Positions 15,123 to 24,930 of a stretch of 64,000 bases of DNA are shown here, in pieces (position 1 is the first letter of the stretch; every line of letters starts with the position of its first letter). The stretch is taken from the NCBI GenBank assembly GCA_018333535.1, contig JAGXTA010000057.1:1-64000 (forward strand). Reading direction: 5' to 3'. The notes under the pieces were generated by a model that was not told the DNA's origin, ran no database searches, and worked only from the letters and a program-made list of their open reading frames with translations. This stretch comes from Deltaproteobacteria bacterium (GTDB lineage Bacteria > Desulfobacterota > BSN033 > UBA1163). Both the position numbers and the translations under genes were made by a program.

Positions 15123-15689
15123 GTGAAGCTCATCGTGGGACTGGGAAATCCGGGCGCCCGATACGAGGGGAGCCGGCATAACATTGGATTTTTAGTGGCG
15201 GACCGGCTTGCGGCCGCACATCATATTCTGATTTCCACAAAACGCTTCAAAGCAATCCTCGGAAAAGGATGGATCGATACCCAGGAAATCGTCCTCATCA
15301 AACCCATGACATTTATGAACCTCAGTGGAGAGGCGGTCAAAAAAGCGCTCCATTTTTTTCACTCCGGCCCGGAAGATCTGATCGTCATTCATGACGACCT
15401 GGACCTTTCGCTGGGGAGGCTTCGGTTCAAGGTGAGAGGGGGAGACGGAGGGCATCTCGGAGTGCGTTCCATCATCGAATCGATAGGAGCCAGTAATTTT
15501 TTGAGGTTAAAGGTTGGCATCGGAAGGCCTCCGAAGGGAATGGATCCGGCGGAATATGTTCTGAACGGTTTCGATCTCCTTGAACAAACCAGCCTGGAAA
15601 GAACGCTCGATCAGGCCGCAGAGGCTTTCAAAGTGATATTTGTGGATGGACTGCAAACGGGGATGAACCGGTTTCAGAAAAAATCATAG
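15123..15689 (+). CDS. pth: peptidyl-tRNA hydrolase
   Basis: Releases tRNA from peptidyl-tRNAs that drop off the ribosome. The 188 residues match bacterial Pth. Catalytic His is H19 in GSRHNIGF; the KPMTFMNLSG and VIHDDLDL motifs are intact. The start is GTG at 15123, immediately after rplY, and the two are likely co-transcribed. Nothing unusual. Confidence 0.95.
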   Translation: MKLIVGLGNPGARYEGSRHNIGFLVADRLAAAHHILISTKRFKAILGKGWIDTQEIVLIKPMTFMNLSGEAVKKALHFFHSGPEDLIVIHDDLDLSLGRLRFKVRGGDGGHLGVRSIIESIGASNFLRLKVGIGRPPKGMDPAEYVLNGFDLLEQTSLERTLDQAAEAFKVIFVDGLQTGMNRFQKKS

Positions 15690-15705
15690 CAGAGGAGGGT
15701 TAATT

Positions 15706-17775
15706 ATGGTCTGGATTGGAGTTTCAGCGCTAACAGGGATTATCGCATTAGTTTTTGTGGTCTTCACGGCGAAGAAGGTGATGAGGCAGGATCCGGGAAC
15801 CCCTCAGATGGTGGCCATTTCCGATGCGGTTCATGAAGGGGCGATGGCTTTTTTAAAAAGGGAGTATAAAGCCATCTGCATCTTTGCGGCCATCGTGGCG
15901 ATTCTCTTGGCCATAGGGCTGAAAGGTCAGGGATGGCATTTCTCCATTCTCACCGCGATCTCCTATCTAGTGGGGGCGGCCTGCTCCTTGGTGGCAGGTT
16001 ATGTGGGGTTGAGTATTGCCACAAGGGCCAATACTCGAACGGCCCAGGGCGCTACAAAGGGGTTTAATCAAGCCCTGTCCGTCGCCTTTCCGGGCGGAGC
16101 AGTGATGGGACTCACTGTTGTGGGATTGGGACTTCTGGTCTTTTCCGTCGTCTTTATGGTCCTGAGCGAACTTGCTCCCGGAGGGCTCGTCGATAAGATG
16201 ACCGAAGCCGCAGGCATCATTGCAGGTTTCAGTATGGGCGCCAGTTCAGTCGCCCTTTTTGCAAGAGTGGGAGGAGGAATTTACACGAAGGCCGCCGACG
16301 TGGGCGCTGACCTGGTGGGAAAGGTCGAAGCCGGAATTCCCGAGGATGATCCTCGGAATCCTGCAACGATTGCCGATAATGTAGGAGACAATGTAGGCGA
16401 TGTGGCTGGCATGGGCGCGGACCTCTATGAATCGTATATCGGATCACTCCTCTCAGGAGTGATCATTGCAGTGACCACGCTCCCAACACCTGAGCTAAAA
16501 ATCAAGGGAGTGATTCTCTCCTTTCTTCTCTACGCCATCGGAATTATTGCTTCCATCATCGGAGTCTATTTTGTCCGGACGGATGAGAAATCCGATCCGC
16601 GAAAAGCGCTCAATAATGGGACGCTCTCCAGTTCTATCTTCTATTCGATCGGGGCGCTCATTCTGGTCTGGGTGATGTTTGATGGAAATCTCTCCTACTT
16701 CCTGGCAACCTTTTCAGGGATTGTGTCCGGAATGGTGATCGGATATACAGCTTACTATTATACCTCAGGGAAATCGGTTGAAGCCCTGGCCAAATCGAGC
16801 ATCACGGGGGCGGCTACGACAATTATCCACGGGTTTGCCCTCAGTTGTCGAAGCACGATCATCCCTCTGGTGGTCATTGCGATTGCTATTCTGATCTCCT
16901 TTAAATTAGGGGGGTTCTTCGGTATTGCTCTTGCGGCTATTGGTATGTTGGCCATCACCGGCATGGTTGTTTCCGTAGACGCCTACGGGCCCATTGCAGA
17001 CAACTCCGGAGGCATTGCGGAAATGGCCCATATGGGCAAAGATATCCGGAAAATTACAGATTCTCTGGATGCCGCCGGAAATACGACGGCTGCCGTGGGG
17101 AAGGGGTTTGCCATCGGATCTGCGGCATTGACCGCCCTGGCCCTTTTCCTCTCCTATACTCAGGTAATGGGTCTTACTGCGATCGACATCATGAGCGCTG
17201 GAGGAGGTTACAAGATTGTGGCGGGCGTCTTCATCGGCGCTGTCATCCCTTACTATTTTACTGGGGCAACGATGATGGCCGTGGGAAGGGCGGCCTTCAA
17301 AGTGGTTGAGGAAGTGCGGAGGCAGTTCAAGGAGATTAAAGGATTGATGGAAGGCACGGCACGGGCCGAATATGCCCGGTGCGTTGACATCACCACAGCC
17401 GGTGCCCTGAAAGAGATGGTTGCACCTGGAGTGGCCGCAGTGGCGATTCCCATTGTACTGGGGAGCCTTTTAGGTCCGGAAGCATTGGCCGGAATGTTGT
17501 TGGGTTCTCTTGCAACGGGTGTTCCCCTTGCTCTTCAGATGGCTAATGCGGGTGGAGCCTGGGACAATGCGAAGAAGTGGATTGAGGAAGGGAATCTCGG
17601 AGGCAAGGGTTCTGATGCTCACAAGGCCGCTGTCGTGGGAGACACCGTGGGGGATCCTTTCAAGGATACCTCCGGCCCTTCCATAAACATCCTCTTGAAA
17701 TTGATGACCGTGGTTTCATTGGTCTTCGGTCCGATGATCCTTGTCATCCACAATTGGCTCATCTCACTCTTCTAA
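15706..17775 (+). CDS. hppA: membrane-bound ion-pumping pyrophosphatase
   Basis: 689 residues with about 16 membrane helices. It couples PPi hydrolysis to H+ and/or Na+ export across the inner membrane. The substrate motifs [11 protein letters not shown], the paired [18 protein letters not shown] and [15 protein letters not shown] are intact. At the position that separates the K+-dependent from the K+-independent class the sequence is [10 protein letters not shown]; alanine there indicates the K+-dependent class, which includes Na+ and H+ pumps. A GAGGAGGG ribosome-binding site precedes the ATG. Typical of energy-limited anaerobes. Confidence 0.95.
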   Translation: MVWIGVSALTGIIALVFVVFTAKKVMRQDPGTPQMVAISDAVHEGAMAFLKREYKAICIFAAIVAILLAIGLKGQGWHFSILTAISYLVGAACSLVAGYVGLSIATRANTRTAQGATKGFNQALSVAFPGGAVMGLTVVGLGLLVFSVVFMVLSELAPGGLVDKMTEAAGIIAGFSMGASSVALFARVGGGIYTKAADVGADLVGKVEAGIPEDDPRNPATIADNVGDNVGDVAGMGADLYESYIGSLLSGVIIAVTTLPTPELKIKGVILSFLLYAIGIIASIIGVYFVRTDEKSDPRKALNNGTLSSSIFYSIGALILVWVMFDGNLSYFLATFSGIVSGMVIGYTAYYYTSGKSVEALAKSSITGAATTIIHGFALSCRSTIIPLVVIAIAILISFKLGGFFGIALAAIGMLAITGMVVSVDAYGPIADNSGGIAEMAHMGKDIRKITDSLDAAGNTTAAVGKGFAIGSAALTALALFLSYTQVMGLTAIDIMSAGGGYKIVAGVFIGAVIPYYFTGATMMAVGRAAFKVVEEVRRQFKEIKGLMEGTARAEYARCVDITTAGALKEMVAPGVAAVAIPIVLGSLLGPEALAGMLLGSLATGVPLALQMANAGGAWDNAKKWIEEGNLGGKGSDAHKAAVVGDTVGDPFKDTSGPSINILLKLMTVVSLVFGPMILVIHNWLISLF

Positions 17776-17783
17776 CCCATAAA

Positions 17784-17856
17784 AAGGTTAAGGCTAAGGT
17801 TGAGGTTAAGTTTAAGTTTAAACATTTTCCTCAACCTTGACCTCAGCCTTAACCTT
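17784..17856. terminator. long bidirectional hairpin between convergent genes
   Basis: AAGGTTAAGGCTAAGG... (17784-17807) pairs with ...CAGCCTTAACCTT (17833-17856), about 21 of 24 pairs. It fills the gap between hppA and the convergent diadenylate-cyclase-like gene and probably ends both transcripts. Confidence 0.65.
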
Positions 17857-18774
17857 CTACTCGCCTTTTTCGATCTCCATGAAAATCTTTCCGTGATGAA
17901 AGATCCGGACGCCACCCGTCTCTTCGGAGACGACAATCGCCAGCGCATCGGTCAGACGGGTAATTCCAGCGGCGGCCCGGTGACAGCTTCCGAGGCCTAA
18001 TGGAATTTCGATATTCTCCCCTGAGGCGTCAAGGTGGCGGCCTGCCGCAAGGATCACCCCATCTTCCCTGAAAATGAAGGCTCCATCGATGGAGGAGAAT
18101 TCCTTCACAGTCTCTTTCAGGCGATGATCGAGGATATTCCTTTCCTCCTCCGGATACCCCTGAAAGGGATTGATCACCATGGGATGGGAAAATTTCATCA
18201 CCTCTTCATGCCTGCCGAGGACGAAGATGGTTCCAACGGACTTTCTTCCTTCCTTGCCTTCGATGGAAATTTCCAGAGCGAGGTTCAGGACGGTCTCGAA
18301 GACTTCTGGCCTCACGATCTCCGAGATCACCGGAAGATCGGAGGAGGACAGGATTTCAAACTCCTTTCCAAATTCGAGGATGAGAAGATTATCGAGAGCC
18401 TTGGATTGGGGCATGCCGGAAAGACAGATCCACTTGTCTCCTTTATAAACGAGACCCTTTGAGAGGGCCTGGATGATGGCCATCTTGATCTGGTTGACCC
18501 GACCCAGAGGGAGGTCAGGAATTCGAAGCACCTTATTGAAAATGGAGAGGGCTTCCTGAAAAGAGACTTCATCTTTGATGGCGAGGATCAGATCAACCTG
18601 CTTCTCCTGTCCGATTTTGGCCAGGGCTTCATAATCTTCGATCAGATCAGCATAGAGAAGCACCCCCTTTGATTTTGTCTTTTTGACTGCTGTGCAGGCC
18701 ATCTCTACCATCAAGCGATTCTGTTGTTTCACGATCTCCTCCCGAACCCCTGCCTTCGCAAGACTATTTATCAT
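17857..18774 (-). CDS. DacZ-like diadenylate cyclase homologue
   Basis: 305 residues in two parts. The N-terminal half resembles a pyruvate-kinase C-terminal (alpha/beta) fold (AVKKTKSKGVLLYADLIEDY). The C-terminal ~120 residues resemble a DAC domain: IDGAFIFREDGVILAAGRHL carries the DGA motif, and HRAAAGITRLTDALAIVVSEETGGVRIF carries the second motif. This layout matches archaeal-type DacZ rather than DisA or CdaA. DAC enzymes make cyclic di-AMP from two ATP. The usual RHR is CHR here, so catalytic competence is uncertain. It is convergent with hppA and has no partner gene; no c-di-AMP phosphodiesterase is in the window. Confidence 0.75.
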   Translation of the reverse strand: MINSLAKAGVREEIVKQQNRLMVEMACTAVKKTKSKGVLLYADLIEDYEALAKIGQEKQVDLILAIKDEVSFQEALSIFNKVLRIPDLPLGRVNQIKMAIIQALSKGLVYKGDKWICLSGMPQSKALDNLLILEFGKEFEILSSSDLPVISEIVRPEVFETVLNLALEISIEGKEGRKSVGTIFVLGRHEEVMKFSHPMVINPFQGYPEEERNILDHRLKETVKEFSSIDGAFIFREDGVILAAGRHLDASGENIEIPLGLGSCHRAAAGITRLTDALAIVVSEETGGVRIFHHGKIFMEIEKGE

Positions 18775-18837
18775 GCAGGGCTTTATTTTCTCACCTATTT
18801 ATTATACAAATATTGAAGGAGAAATCCAGAAAAAACT

Positions 18838-18988
18838 TTAATATCGAAATCCGAATTTCGAAATTCGAAACAAATCCGAATTTCAAATGTTCAAAATTCA
18901 AAATATCACATCTGAAAAAATGGGTTTGGGATATTTGAGATTCGAATTTTGGTTATTGTTTCGGATTTTGGTATTCGATATTCGGATT
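18838..18988. repeat. AT-rich inverted repeat with CGAATTTCGAAATTCG core
   Basis: Alternating CCGAAT/ATTCGG units on both sides form a long imperfect stem upstream of ychF. Similar AAATCCGAAATC units appear near 13003, 13172 and 62210, so it looks like a genome-wide simple repeat family. Confidence 0.55.
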
Positions 18989-19003
18989 TAACGATGGGGG
19001 CAA

Positions 19004-20098
19004 ATGGGATTTCGTTGCGGCATTGTGGGGCTTCCCAATGCGGGAAAATCAACAATCTTCAACAGTCTGACTGTGGCAGGGGCGGAGGTGGCCAGCTACC
19101 GCTTCTGCACCATCCAGCCCAATCTGGGCATTGTCCCTGTTCCGGACAGGAGATTGGAGGAACTTGCGGGGCGGATTCATCCCAAAAAAGTGACCCCTAC
19201 CACACTTGAATTCTTTGACATTGCCGGATTGGTCAAGGGAGCGAGCAAGGGAGAGGGATTGGGGAACCAATTTCTTGACCATATCCGTAATGTGGATGCA
19301 ATTGCCCACACGGTTCGATGCTTTGAAAACAGGAATGTGGCTCACGACTTCGGCTCACTCGATCCGGTGAGAGACATTGAGGTGGTCAATATGGAACTCA
19401 TCCTGGCGGACCTTCAGACCTTGGAGAAGAGGATGGCCAAAGTGGAGAAACTCCACCGGGTTGGCGCCAAAGAATCCGCTCTGGAATTAGAGGTGTACCA
19501 TGAGGTTCAGGCTGTTCTGAACAGAGGCCAAATCGCAGGGACCCTCCCTTTTACAGGAGAGAAGAAGGCAATCTTTTCGGATCTCCATCTTTTAACTTCA
19601 AAACCCGTTTTCTATGTGGCCAATGTGGATCAAGGGGAGTTGAGAGGAGAAGGGACATGCCTGAAGGAGATGTTAAACCGGGCACAGCAAGAGGGATGGG
19701 GGGTGGTGGTTATCTGTGGCGACCTGGAAGCCGAGATCTCGGAATTAAAAGAGGAAGAAAGAGAGGAATTCAGGATGGAACTTGGGCTTGAGGGTTCAAG
19801 TTTGGAAAGATTGATAAGGGTGGGTTATGAGGTGCTCGACCTGGTCACCTTTTATACAACGGTCAGTTCTGAACTCAGGGCCTGGACCGTCCCCAGGGGA
19901 ACTCCGGCTCCGAGAGCCGCAGGAAAGATTCACAGTGATATGGAGCGGGGATTTATCCGTGCAGAAGCGGTCTCATTCAATGATTTCATTGCCTGTGGCT
20001 CCGAACATGTGGCAAAAGAGAAAGGGCTTCTCCGTTCGGAAGGGAAGGACTATCTCATTCGGGACGGAGACATCATCCACTTCCGTTTTCATGTATAA
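19004..20098 (+). CDS. ychF: YchF/OLA1-type P-loop ATPase
   Basis: 364 residues of the Obg-related YchF family, which binds ATP rather than GTP and associates with ribosomes. The G1 motif is GLPNAGKST (residues 9-17); the switch region DIAGLVKGASKGEGLGNQFL has G at the position typical of YchF; the C-terminal TGS-like domain (FYTTVSSELRAWTVPRGTPAPRAAGKIHSD) is complete. Starts at ATG 19004 with a GGGGG-type ribosome-binding site. It closes the conserved housekeeping block. Confidence 0.95.
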   Translation: MGFRCGIVGLPNAGKSTIFNSLTVAGAEVASYRFCTIQPNLGIVPVPDRRLEELAGRIHPKKVTPTTLEFFDIAGLVKGASKGEGLGNQFLDHIRNVDAIAHTVRCFENRNVAHDFGSLDPVRDIEVVNMELILADLQTLEKRMAKVEKLHRVGAKESALELEVYHEVQAVLNRGQIAGTLPFTGEKKAIFSDLHLLTSKPVFYVANVDQGELRGEGTCLKEMLNRAQQEGWGVVVICGDLEAEISELKEEEREEFRMELGLEGSSLERLIRVGYEVLDLVTFYTTVSSELRAWTVPRGTPAPRAAGKIHSDMERGFIRAEAVSFNDFIACGSEHVAKEKGLLRSEGKDYLIRDGDIIHFRFHV

Positions 20099-20103
20099 TC
20101 ACA

Positions 20104-20242
20104 GGGAATCAGGCTACCAGGAAATCAGGAGGCAGAATACCGGGGGATCAGAACATCAGGTGAAAGAAGACAAAGATTTTATAACCTGATGTCCAGATGT
20201 CCTGATATCTACCACCTGATAATCTGATATCCAGATAACCGT
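20104..20242. repeat. ATCAGG/CCTGAT repeat cluster
   Basis: Many short ATCAGG and CCTGAT units after ychF. The centre is a perfect nine-pair stem, ACATCAGGT (near 20153) with ACCTGATGT (near 20184). No T-run; function unknown. Confidence 0.6.
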
Positions 20243-20282
20243 TTTTCAGGATTGACTTCGGATATATTAAGGATCAACCCAT

Positions 20283-20858
20283 ATGAAAATATTTCAATAC
20301 CTCTTCCATATGATTCCTGTCCTCTGGTCTCTTATCAGGGACATCGTTTTCGGGAGCCTCTCGAAGGAGGAAAATCGTCTTCATTATCTTTTTGGAAAAG
20401 CAAATGCCTATGACCAGGCCAATCTGTCGGATCGATCCGTCCGAATCTATGAGGAGATATTGAAAAAAGCCCCTGATTCCATTCCTGTTTTTATGAATCT
20501 CGGAGGGATCTGGTTTCGAAGGGGGATGTTTGAAAAGGCGATTCCTTATTATGAGAAGGTGGTCCGTCTTAACACGAAACATTACCAGGGACACTACTGG
20601 TTAGCGGTTTGCTACTGGGAATTAGAAAGATATTATGCGGCCATCAACACACTTGAGGAAGTCATCGAATTCCTTCCCACCTTTAAAGATGCCCTCAACC
20701 TGATGGGCGATTGTTATGAGAAAGTGGGGGAGGGGGCGAAGGCGGAACATTACTACCTGAAGGCAATCAGTGCGGACCCGGATGGGAGAGTGATCCAAGC
20801 AGGGATTCTCAATCGCTCGATTCAGGAGAAGAAGAGGGAGGAGAGGTTTAGGCATTGA
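20283..20858 (+). CDS. TPR-repeat protein
   Basis: 191 residues, no lipobox. The N-terminal segment IFQYLFHMIPVLWSLI is hydrophobic and could be a membrane anchor. It is followed by about four TPR units (AYDQANLSDRSVRIYEEILK, FMNLGGIWFRRGMFEKAIPYY, HYWLAVCYWELERYYAAINT, LNLMGDCYEKVGEGAKAEHY). Probably an adaptor or scaffold; the partner is unknown. It stands alone after ychF and a repeat region. Confidence 0.75.
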   Translation: MKIFQYLFHMIPVLWSLIRDIVFGSLSKEENRLHYLFGKANAYDQANLSDRSVRIYEEILKKAPDSIPVFMNLGGIWFRRGMFEKAIPYYEKVVRLNTKHYQGHYWLAVCYWELERYYAAINTLEEVIEFLPTFKDALNLMGDCYEKVGEGAKAEHYYLKAISADPDGRVIQAGILNRSIQEKKREERFRH

Positions 20859-20928
20859 AAGACGGGAAGAATGCAATGAAACAGGTGAGCGAAAGGGTTC
20901 TTTTCAAACCGGAAAGATAGGGGCCCCC

Positions 20929-21105
20929 TTAAATCGCTTCCTTCTTTGTTTTTTCCTTGGCTAAAAGAAATTTATCCTCATCCATAATCCGGGGAGATAT
21001 CCCCTGAAATCCTCCGAGGTTCGGGTCAGGAGGCAGGAGAATCCAGGCGATTCCGAGATCTTTGTCCACCTTGACTACCTTATCACCAGGTTGAAGCTTC
21101 TTCAT
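20929..21105 (-). CDS. hypothetical 58-residue protein
   Basis: A short complete frame starting MKKLQPGDKVVKVDKDLG and ending in a lysine-rich tail. It contains a DPNLGGFQGISPRIMDEDKFL segment. The composition is protein-like (KVVKVDKDLGIAWILLPPDP), and the first ~25 residues could form a small beta barrel. No strong ribosome-binding site is seen. I do not recognise it; it may be real, lying in an otherwise empty 400-base gap. Confidence 0.4.
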   Translation of the reverse strand: MKKLQPGDKVVKVDKDLGIAWILLPPDPNLGGFQGISPRIMDEDKFLLAKEKTKKEAI

Positions 21106-21267
21106 GGATAAAATAACGAATTACACGAAGGGTAACGAATTGAACGAATTTTCATTATCATTCTGCACTTGGTTCAGATTTTAGGGTTTCTTTTGCTACC
21201 ATTAGCATTATTCGCCATTCCATTTCAAGAGATTATTGATCTATCTGGAGGGCCAGAATAGTAGAGA

Positions 21268-22158
21268 ATGGACTCGCGAGACCGTTTTCAACAGATTCGG
21301 CGCATCTTGATATACATCCTTATTCTCAACTGGGGCGTGGCAGCAGCAAAACTGATCTATGGTTGGATGATCCGGTCTGCGAGCATGAAGGCCGACGGGT
21401 TCCATTCTTTTTCCGATGGGTCCTCCAACCTCATTGGCCTCATAGGCATCTGGGTAGCCTCTCGCCCCATTGATAAAAATCATCCCTACGGCCACAAAAA
21501 ATATGAAACCCTTACCTCGGTGGCCATCTCTGCCCTTCTCTTTTTCGTTTGTTTCAATGTACTCAGAGAAGGGATCGCTCGTTTCATTGATCCTGTGATA
21601 CCGGAGGTCAACCTCAATGCTTTTCTGGTGATGATCGTGACCATGGCCGTCAATATTTTTGTTATGGTCTATGAGAATAAAAAAGGAAAGGAGTTAAAGA
21701 GCGATATCCTCGTCTCCGATGCACTCCACACTCGTGCAGATATCCTGACCTCCGCCTCTGTCATCATCACCCTCATGGCCATAAAATTTGGGTATCCCAT
21801 GGTCGATCCCATTGCCTCCCTATTCATCGCTCTCTTCATCGGATATGCGGCCGTTCAAATCCTGAGGGAGAGCAGCCGGGTGCTCAGCGATGCGGCGGCA
21901 ATTCCCATCCAGGAGATCGAGAGAGTCGTCCTCGCCATTAAAGGAGTGAAGGAATGTCATCGAATCCGGAGCAGGGGGCGTGCGGATGATATCCATATCG
22001 ATCTCCATATCCTGGTTGACCGGGAGATGGATGTCCACCGGGCCCATCACCTCTCTTACGCCATCGAGAATAAAATTAAAAGAGATTTCAGGGGGGTGAC
22101 CGATGTGGTGGTCCACATGGAACCGATGGAGATGGAAAAGAATAAAAAGCGGTTTTAG
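21268..22158 (+). CDS. cation diffusion facilitator (CDF) metal transporter
   Basis: 296 residues: about five to six membrane helices, then a C-terminal cytosolic dimerisation domain. CDF proteins export Zn2+, Fe2+, Cd2+, Co2+ or Mn2+ in exchange for protons. Metal-site motifs are MKADGFHSFSDG (HxxxD) in helix II and SDALHTRAD (DxxxH/D) in helix V; HPYGHKKYE follows helix II, as usual. A His-rich C-terminal region (HHLSYAIENK, VHMEPMEME) may bind metal. Metal specificity cannot be read confidently. Monocistronic by position. Confidence 0.9.
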   Translation: MDSRDRFQQIRRILIYILILNWGVAAAKLIYGWMIRSASMKADGFHSFSDGSSNLIGLIGIWVASRPIDKNHPYGHKKYETLTSVAISALLFFVCFNVLREGIARFIDPVIPEVNLNAFLVMIVTMAVNIFVMVYENKKGKELKSDILVSDALHTRADILTSASVIITLMAIKFGYPMVDPIASLFIALFIGYAAVQILRESSRVLSDAAAIPIQEIERVVLAIKGVKECHRIRSRGRADDIHIDLHILVDREMDVHRAHHLSYAIENKIKRDFRGVTDVVVHMEPMEMEKNKKRF

Positions 22159-22412
22159 TCTTATCAGAACCATTTTAAAATCCCTCCTGAAATCCCTTAA
22201 ATAATTCTTGACAAACCATCCTCTCGAAGTGTAGAAAAAAGAAAAAAGACAAGACATCAATAAGAAGTTGGAGAAATAAGTATGGGACTCGCTAATAGTG
22301 GCCACCTTTTCCCAAGAGAAGGATGGATGGAAAAGGGACTTGGCGCTTGGTAGGCAGAAAAGAGTCAGGTCTTTCTTTTTTGGCGAGTTGATTTTTATTC
22401 AGGGAGGCGAAG

Positions 22413-23921
22413 ATGGTAAGGAGGAAGATCATCTATCTTATCATTCTGGTGGGAATTCTCTTGATCGGGAAGGCGGTAGATCTTTCTGCACAAAACCTTC
22501 TCGATACTGGAATAAGAGAGTATAAGGCTGAAAATTATGAGGAGGCACTCGATGGCTTAACGAAAGCAAAATCCCAACAACCCGATTCCTCTCTGATCGC
22601 TTTCTATCTCGGGCTTACCTATAAGCAGATGGGAAATTACAAGGAGGCCGTCGCTCAGTTCAAGGATGCGTTACGTCTTTCTCCGCCTAAAAAAGAGGCT
22701 TATCCTGAACTCATCGAAACCCTCTTCTATCTCAATGAGGTTAAGGAGGCAAAAAATTGGATGAATCAGGCTGAGAAAGAGGGAGTGGAACCCGGGCGCC
22801 TTTCTTTCCTAAAAGGGCTCCTTCTCTTAAAGGAGAGGAATGAAAAGGGCGCTCTCAAAGCCTTCAAGAAAGCAAAAGAGCTTGATCCCTCCCTGTCCCA
22901 GGCAGCCGACATCCAGATGGCTAGGATTTACGCGAGGCAGAAGAGGTTTTCAGAAGCAAAAGAGAGCCTGAAGGCCGTCATCTCGGTTGATCCGGCCTCT
23001 GAATCCGCTGCCTTTGCCAAAGAATACGAGGATGCCCTTGCCCGGAGCGCTAAACAGTATAAACCCTGGAGCGTCGTTGCCGGAATCGCCTATCAATACG
23101 ATGACAATTCGCTTCTGAAACCCTCCAAACGCATCCCGGATGTGGACATCTCCGGAGAGAAGGACTCGAGCATTGTGACCTCCTTCAGGTTCATCTACAC
23201 CCCTCTCCTGAAGGAGCCCTGGATCTTTACCGGGCAGTATGCTTCCTATACAAACACCTACTTTGATAATCATCAATTGAATCTTATCAACCAGTCCGTT
23301 TCTCTCACCCCGGGTTACAATTTTAACCGGGGAGTGATCAGGCTTCCGGTCTCTTTCACCTACCAATGGCTCCGTGAGAAGGAGTATCTCCATCTCACAC
23401 AGACCAGGCCGACGTTGCATCTCATGCTTTCGAACGATCACTTCCTTCAGTTATCAACAGGGTATGCCCGGAGGGAGATGTTGAGGTCTCCTCCCAATCA
23501 TGACCGGAACGAAGAGCGGGATGGAAATATATGGAGCCTATCTCCGGGATACCTCCGTCCCTTTAAAGGAGGGAAGGGGCTCTTCTACTTCCACTACGAA
23601 TTTTCAAGCGATGACACTGAAGGGAAAAACTGGGAGAATATCGGGAACCGGTTCACCCTGGGACTCATCCTTCCCATTGTTGAAAAGGTGAGCCTGTCCC
23701 TCTCCGGAGACATGTTATTACAGGATTATCGCCATACCCATACCTTCTACGGGATGGAACGAAGTGACAGGATCTATTACGGCTCCGCAGGCGTTCGGTG
23801 GGAAATGTTGAAAGGGTTGAAGCTCAACCTCCAGTATGGTCATACGAGGGCGGATTCGAACATCGATGTGTATGAATACAGAAGAAATGTGGTTCAATTG
23901 GGGGTAGAATATACCTTTTAA
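22413..23921 (+). CDS. outer-membrane beta-barrel protein with TPR N-domain
   Basis: 502 residues: a signal peptide (about residues 1-26, ending LSAQN), TPR units to about residue 205, then an antiparallel beta-barrel region of alternating aromatic strands (VVAGIAYQYDDNSLLKP to the end), finishing VQLGVEYTF with the C-terminal Phe typical of outer-membrane proteins. This resembles TPR-plus-barrel proteins that secrete or modify surface proteins or polysaccharides. A GGGAGG ribosome-binding site precedes the ATG. The FecR-like gene follows after 11 bases, so the two form an operon. Confidence 0.8.
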   Translation: MVRRKIIYLIILVGILLIGKAVDLSAQNLLDTGIREYKAENYEEALDGLTKAKSQQPDSSLIAFYLGLTYKQMGNYKEAVAQFKDALRLSPPKKEAYPELIETLFYLNEVKEAKNWMNQAEKEGVEPGRLSFLKGLLLLKERNEKGALKAFKKAKELDPSLSQAADIQMARIYARQKRFSEAKESLKAVISVDPASESAAFAKEYEDALARSAKQYKPWSVVAGIAYQYDDNSLLKPSKRIPDVDISGEKDSSIVTSFRFIYTPLLKEPWIFTGQYASYTNTYFDNHQLNLINQSVSLTPGYNFNRGVIRLPVSFTYQWLREKEYLHLTQTRPTLHLMLSNDHFLQLSTGYARREMLRSPPNHDRNEERDGNIWSLSPGYLRPFKGGKGLFYFHYEFSSDDTEGKNWENIGNRFTLGLILPIVEKVSLSLSGDMLLQDYRHTHTFYGMERSDRIYYGSAGVRWEMLKGLKLNLQYGHTRADSNIDVYEYRRNVVQLGVEYTF

Positions 23922-23932
23922 GGAGAACGAAC

Positions 23933-24748
23933 ATGTTCATCGGACAGCGATACAGGAAAATGATGATCCTTTTCGGTTTTTCGCTCTTTCTTATTTCTAC
24001 GGCCGTTCTCTTTGGGCTTCAGGCCAGAGCGGCAGAGCCGGTTGGAAAATTTACGCTCGTCGAGGGAAAGGTCGATGTCTTGAGGGGAGGAGCCATGCCT
24101 GCCCTTTCGGTCAAGACGGGCGCCCCCGTCTTTGTAAAGGATATCGTAAGGACCAAGAGCCAGTCCAAGGCTGAAATCCTTTTCGTCGATGGAAATCAGA
24201 TCAAAATTGGACAGCGGACACGGATCGATATCAGCGAATATTTCTCCGACGAGAAGAAGAGTGTGGGCGTTATCAAACTCCCGAGGGGAACGGTGGAAGC
24301 CATTGTGCCGCCAAAAGTGGTCGACCGGATCAAACTCTCTCCGGAAGCCAACCGGTTTGAAATCCAGACTCCGGTTGCCGTGGCAGCCGTCAGGGGATGC
24401 GAGTACAAGGTCTATCAGAGCGGGAATTCTGCAACCATCTATGTCACCGAAGGGGTCATCTATGTGGTCAATCCCAAGTTCCCAGGCCAGGTGATCGAAG
24501 TCCATGCCGGGGAGATCGTGACGATCTATGCGGATCAGCCGGCAACCGCATCAAAGCCGAGAAAGGCGACCGAAGAAGAGAGGAAAATGTTCGACCGATT
24601 AGCCCTTCTGGATGAACCCTCGGGTGTGCTCGATTTTTCAATCATGACCCAGCCCCCTGGCCCCGGGACCTCAACCCAGCCTCCGATCACGGAGACTTTC
24701 CCGGGCATCATCCAGCGACCCAGCGGTCCCATTCGACAGGCCCCTTAG
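23933..24748 (+). CDS. FecR-domain periplasmic protein
   Basis: 271 residues: a signal sequence or N-terminal membrane anchor (FGFSLFLISTAVLFGLQARA), then a FecR domain (GKFTLVEGKVDVLRGG...VKTGAPVFVKDIVRTKSQSKAEILFVDGNQIKIG and LPRGTVEAIV...FEIQTPVAVAAVRG). The C-terminus is low-complexity and proline-rich. FecR domains of this non-siderophore type are often found with CHASE2 cyclases and TPR/barrel proteins, as here. No sigma factor is adjacent, so classical FecIR signalling is not suggested. An AAGGAG precedes the start. Confidence 0.85.
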   Translation: MFIGQRYRKMMILFGFSLFLISTAVLFGLQARAAEPVGKFTLVEGKVDVLRGGAMPALSVKTGAPVFVKDIVRTKSQSKAEILFVDGNQIKIGQRTRIDISEYFSDEKKSVGVIKLPRGTVEAIVPPKVVDRIKLSPEANRFEIQTPVAVAAVRGCEYKVYQSGNSATIYVTEGVIYVVNPKFPGQVIEVHAGEIVTIYADQPATASKPRKATEEERKMFDRLALLDEPSGVLDFSIMTQPPGPGTSTQPPITETFPGIIQRPSGPIRQAP

Positions 24749-24883
24749 TCGAAGGGTTTTATTATTGTCTCGCTCAGGGGGAAAACCATCGTCTTTAGGC
24801 GAAGACTTTAGTATGCACACTGTGTGCAGGTTTTTCAGGTTTTCCCTCGTGAGAATTTCTTTGATAGTCTGTTTTTTCTTTAG

Positions 24884-24926
24884 CCGGCTTCAGTCGGTAG
24901 AGAATCCGCCAGCTTGTAGCTGGTGG
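24884..24926. repeat. twin hairpins, possible IS200/IS605-type end remnant
   Basis: CCGGC-TTCA-GTCGG (24884-24897) and CCGCCAGC-TTGTA-GCTGGTGG (24906-24926). Paired subterminal hairpins of this sort occur at IS200/IS605 ends, but no transposase is present. It could also be simple structure at the end of two convergent genes. Confidence 0.3.
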
Positions 24927-24930
24927 TAGT

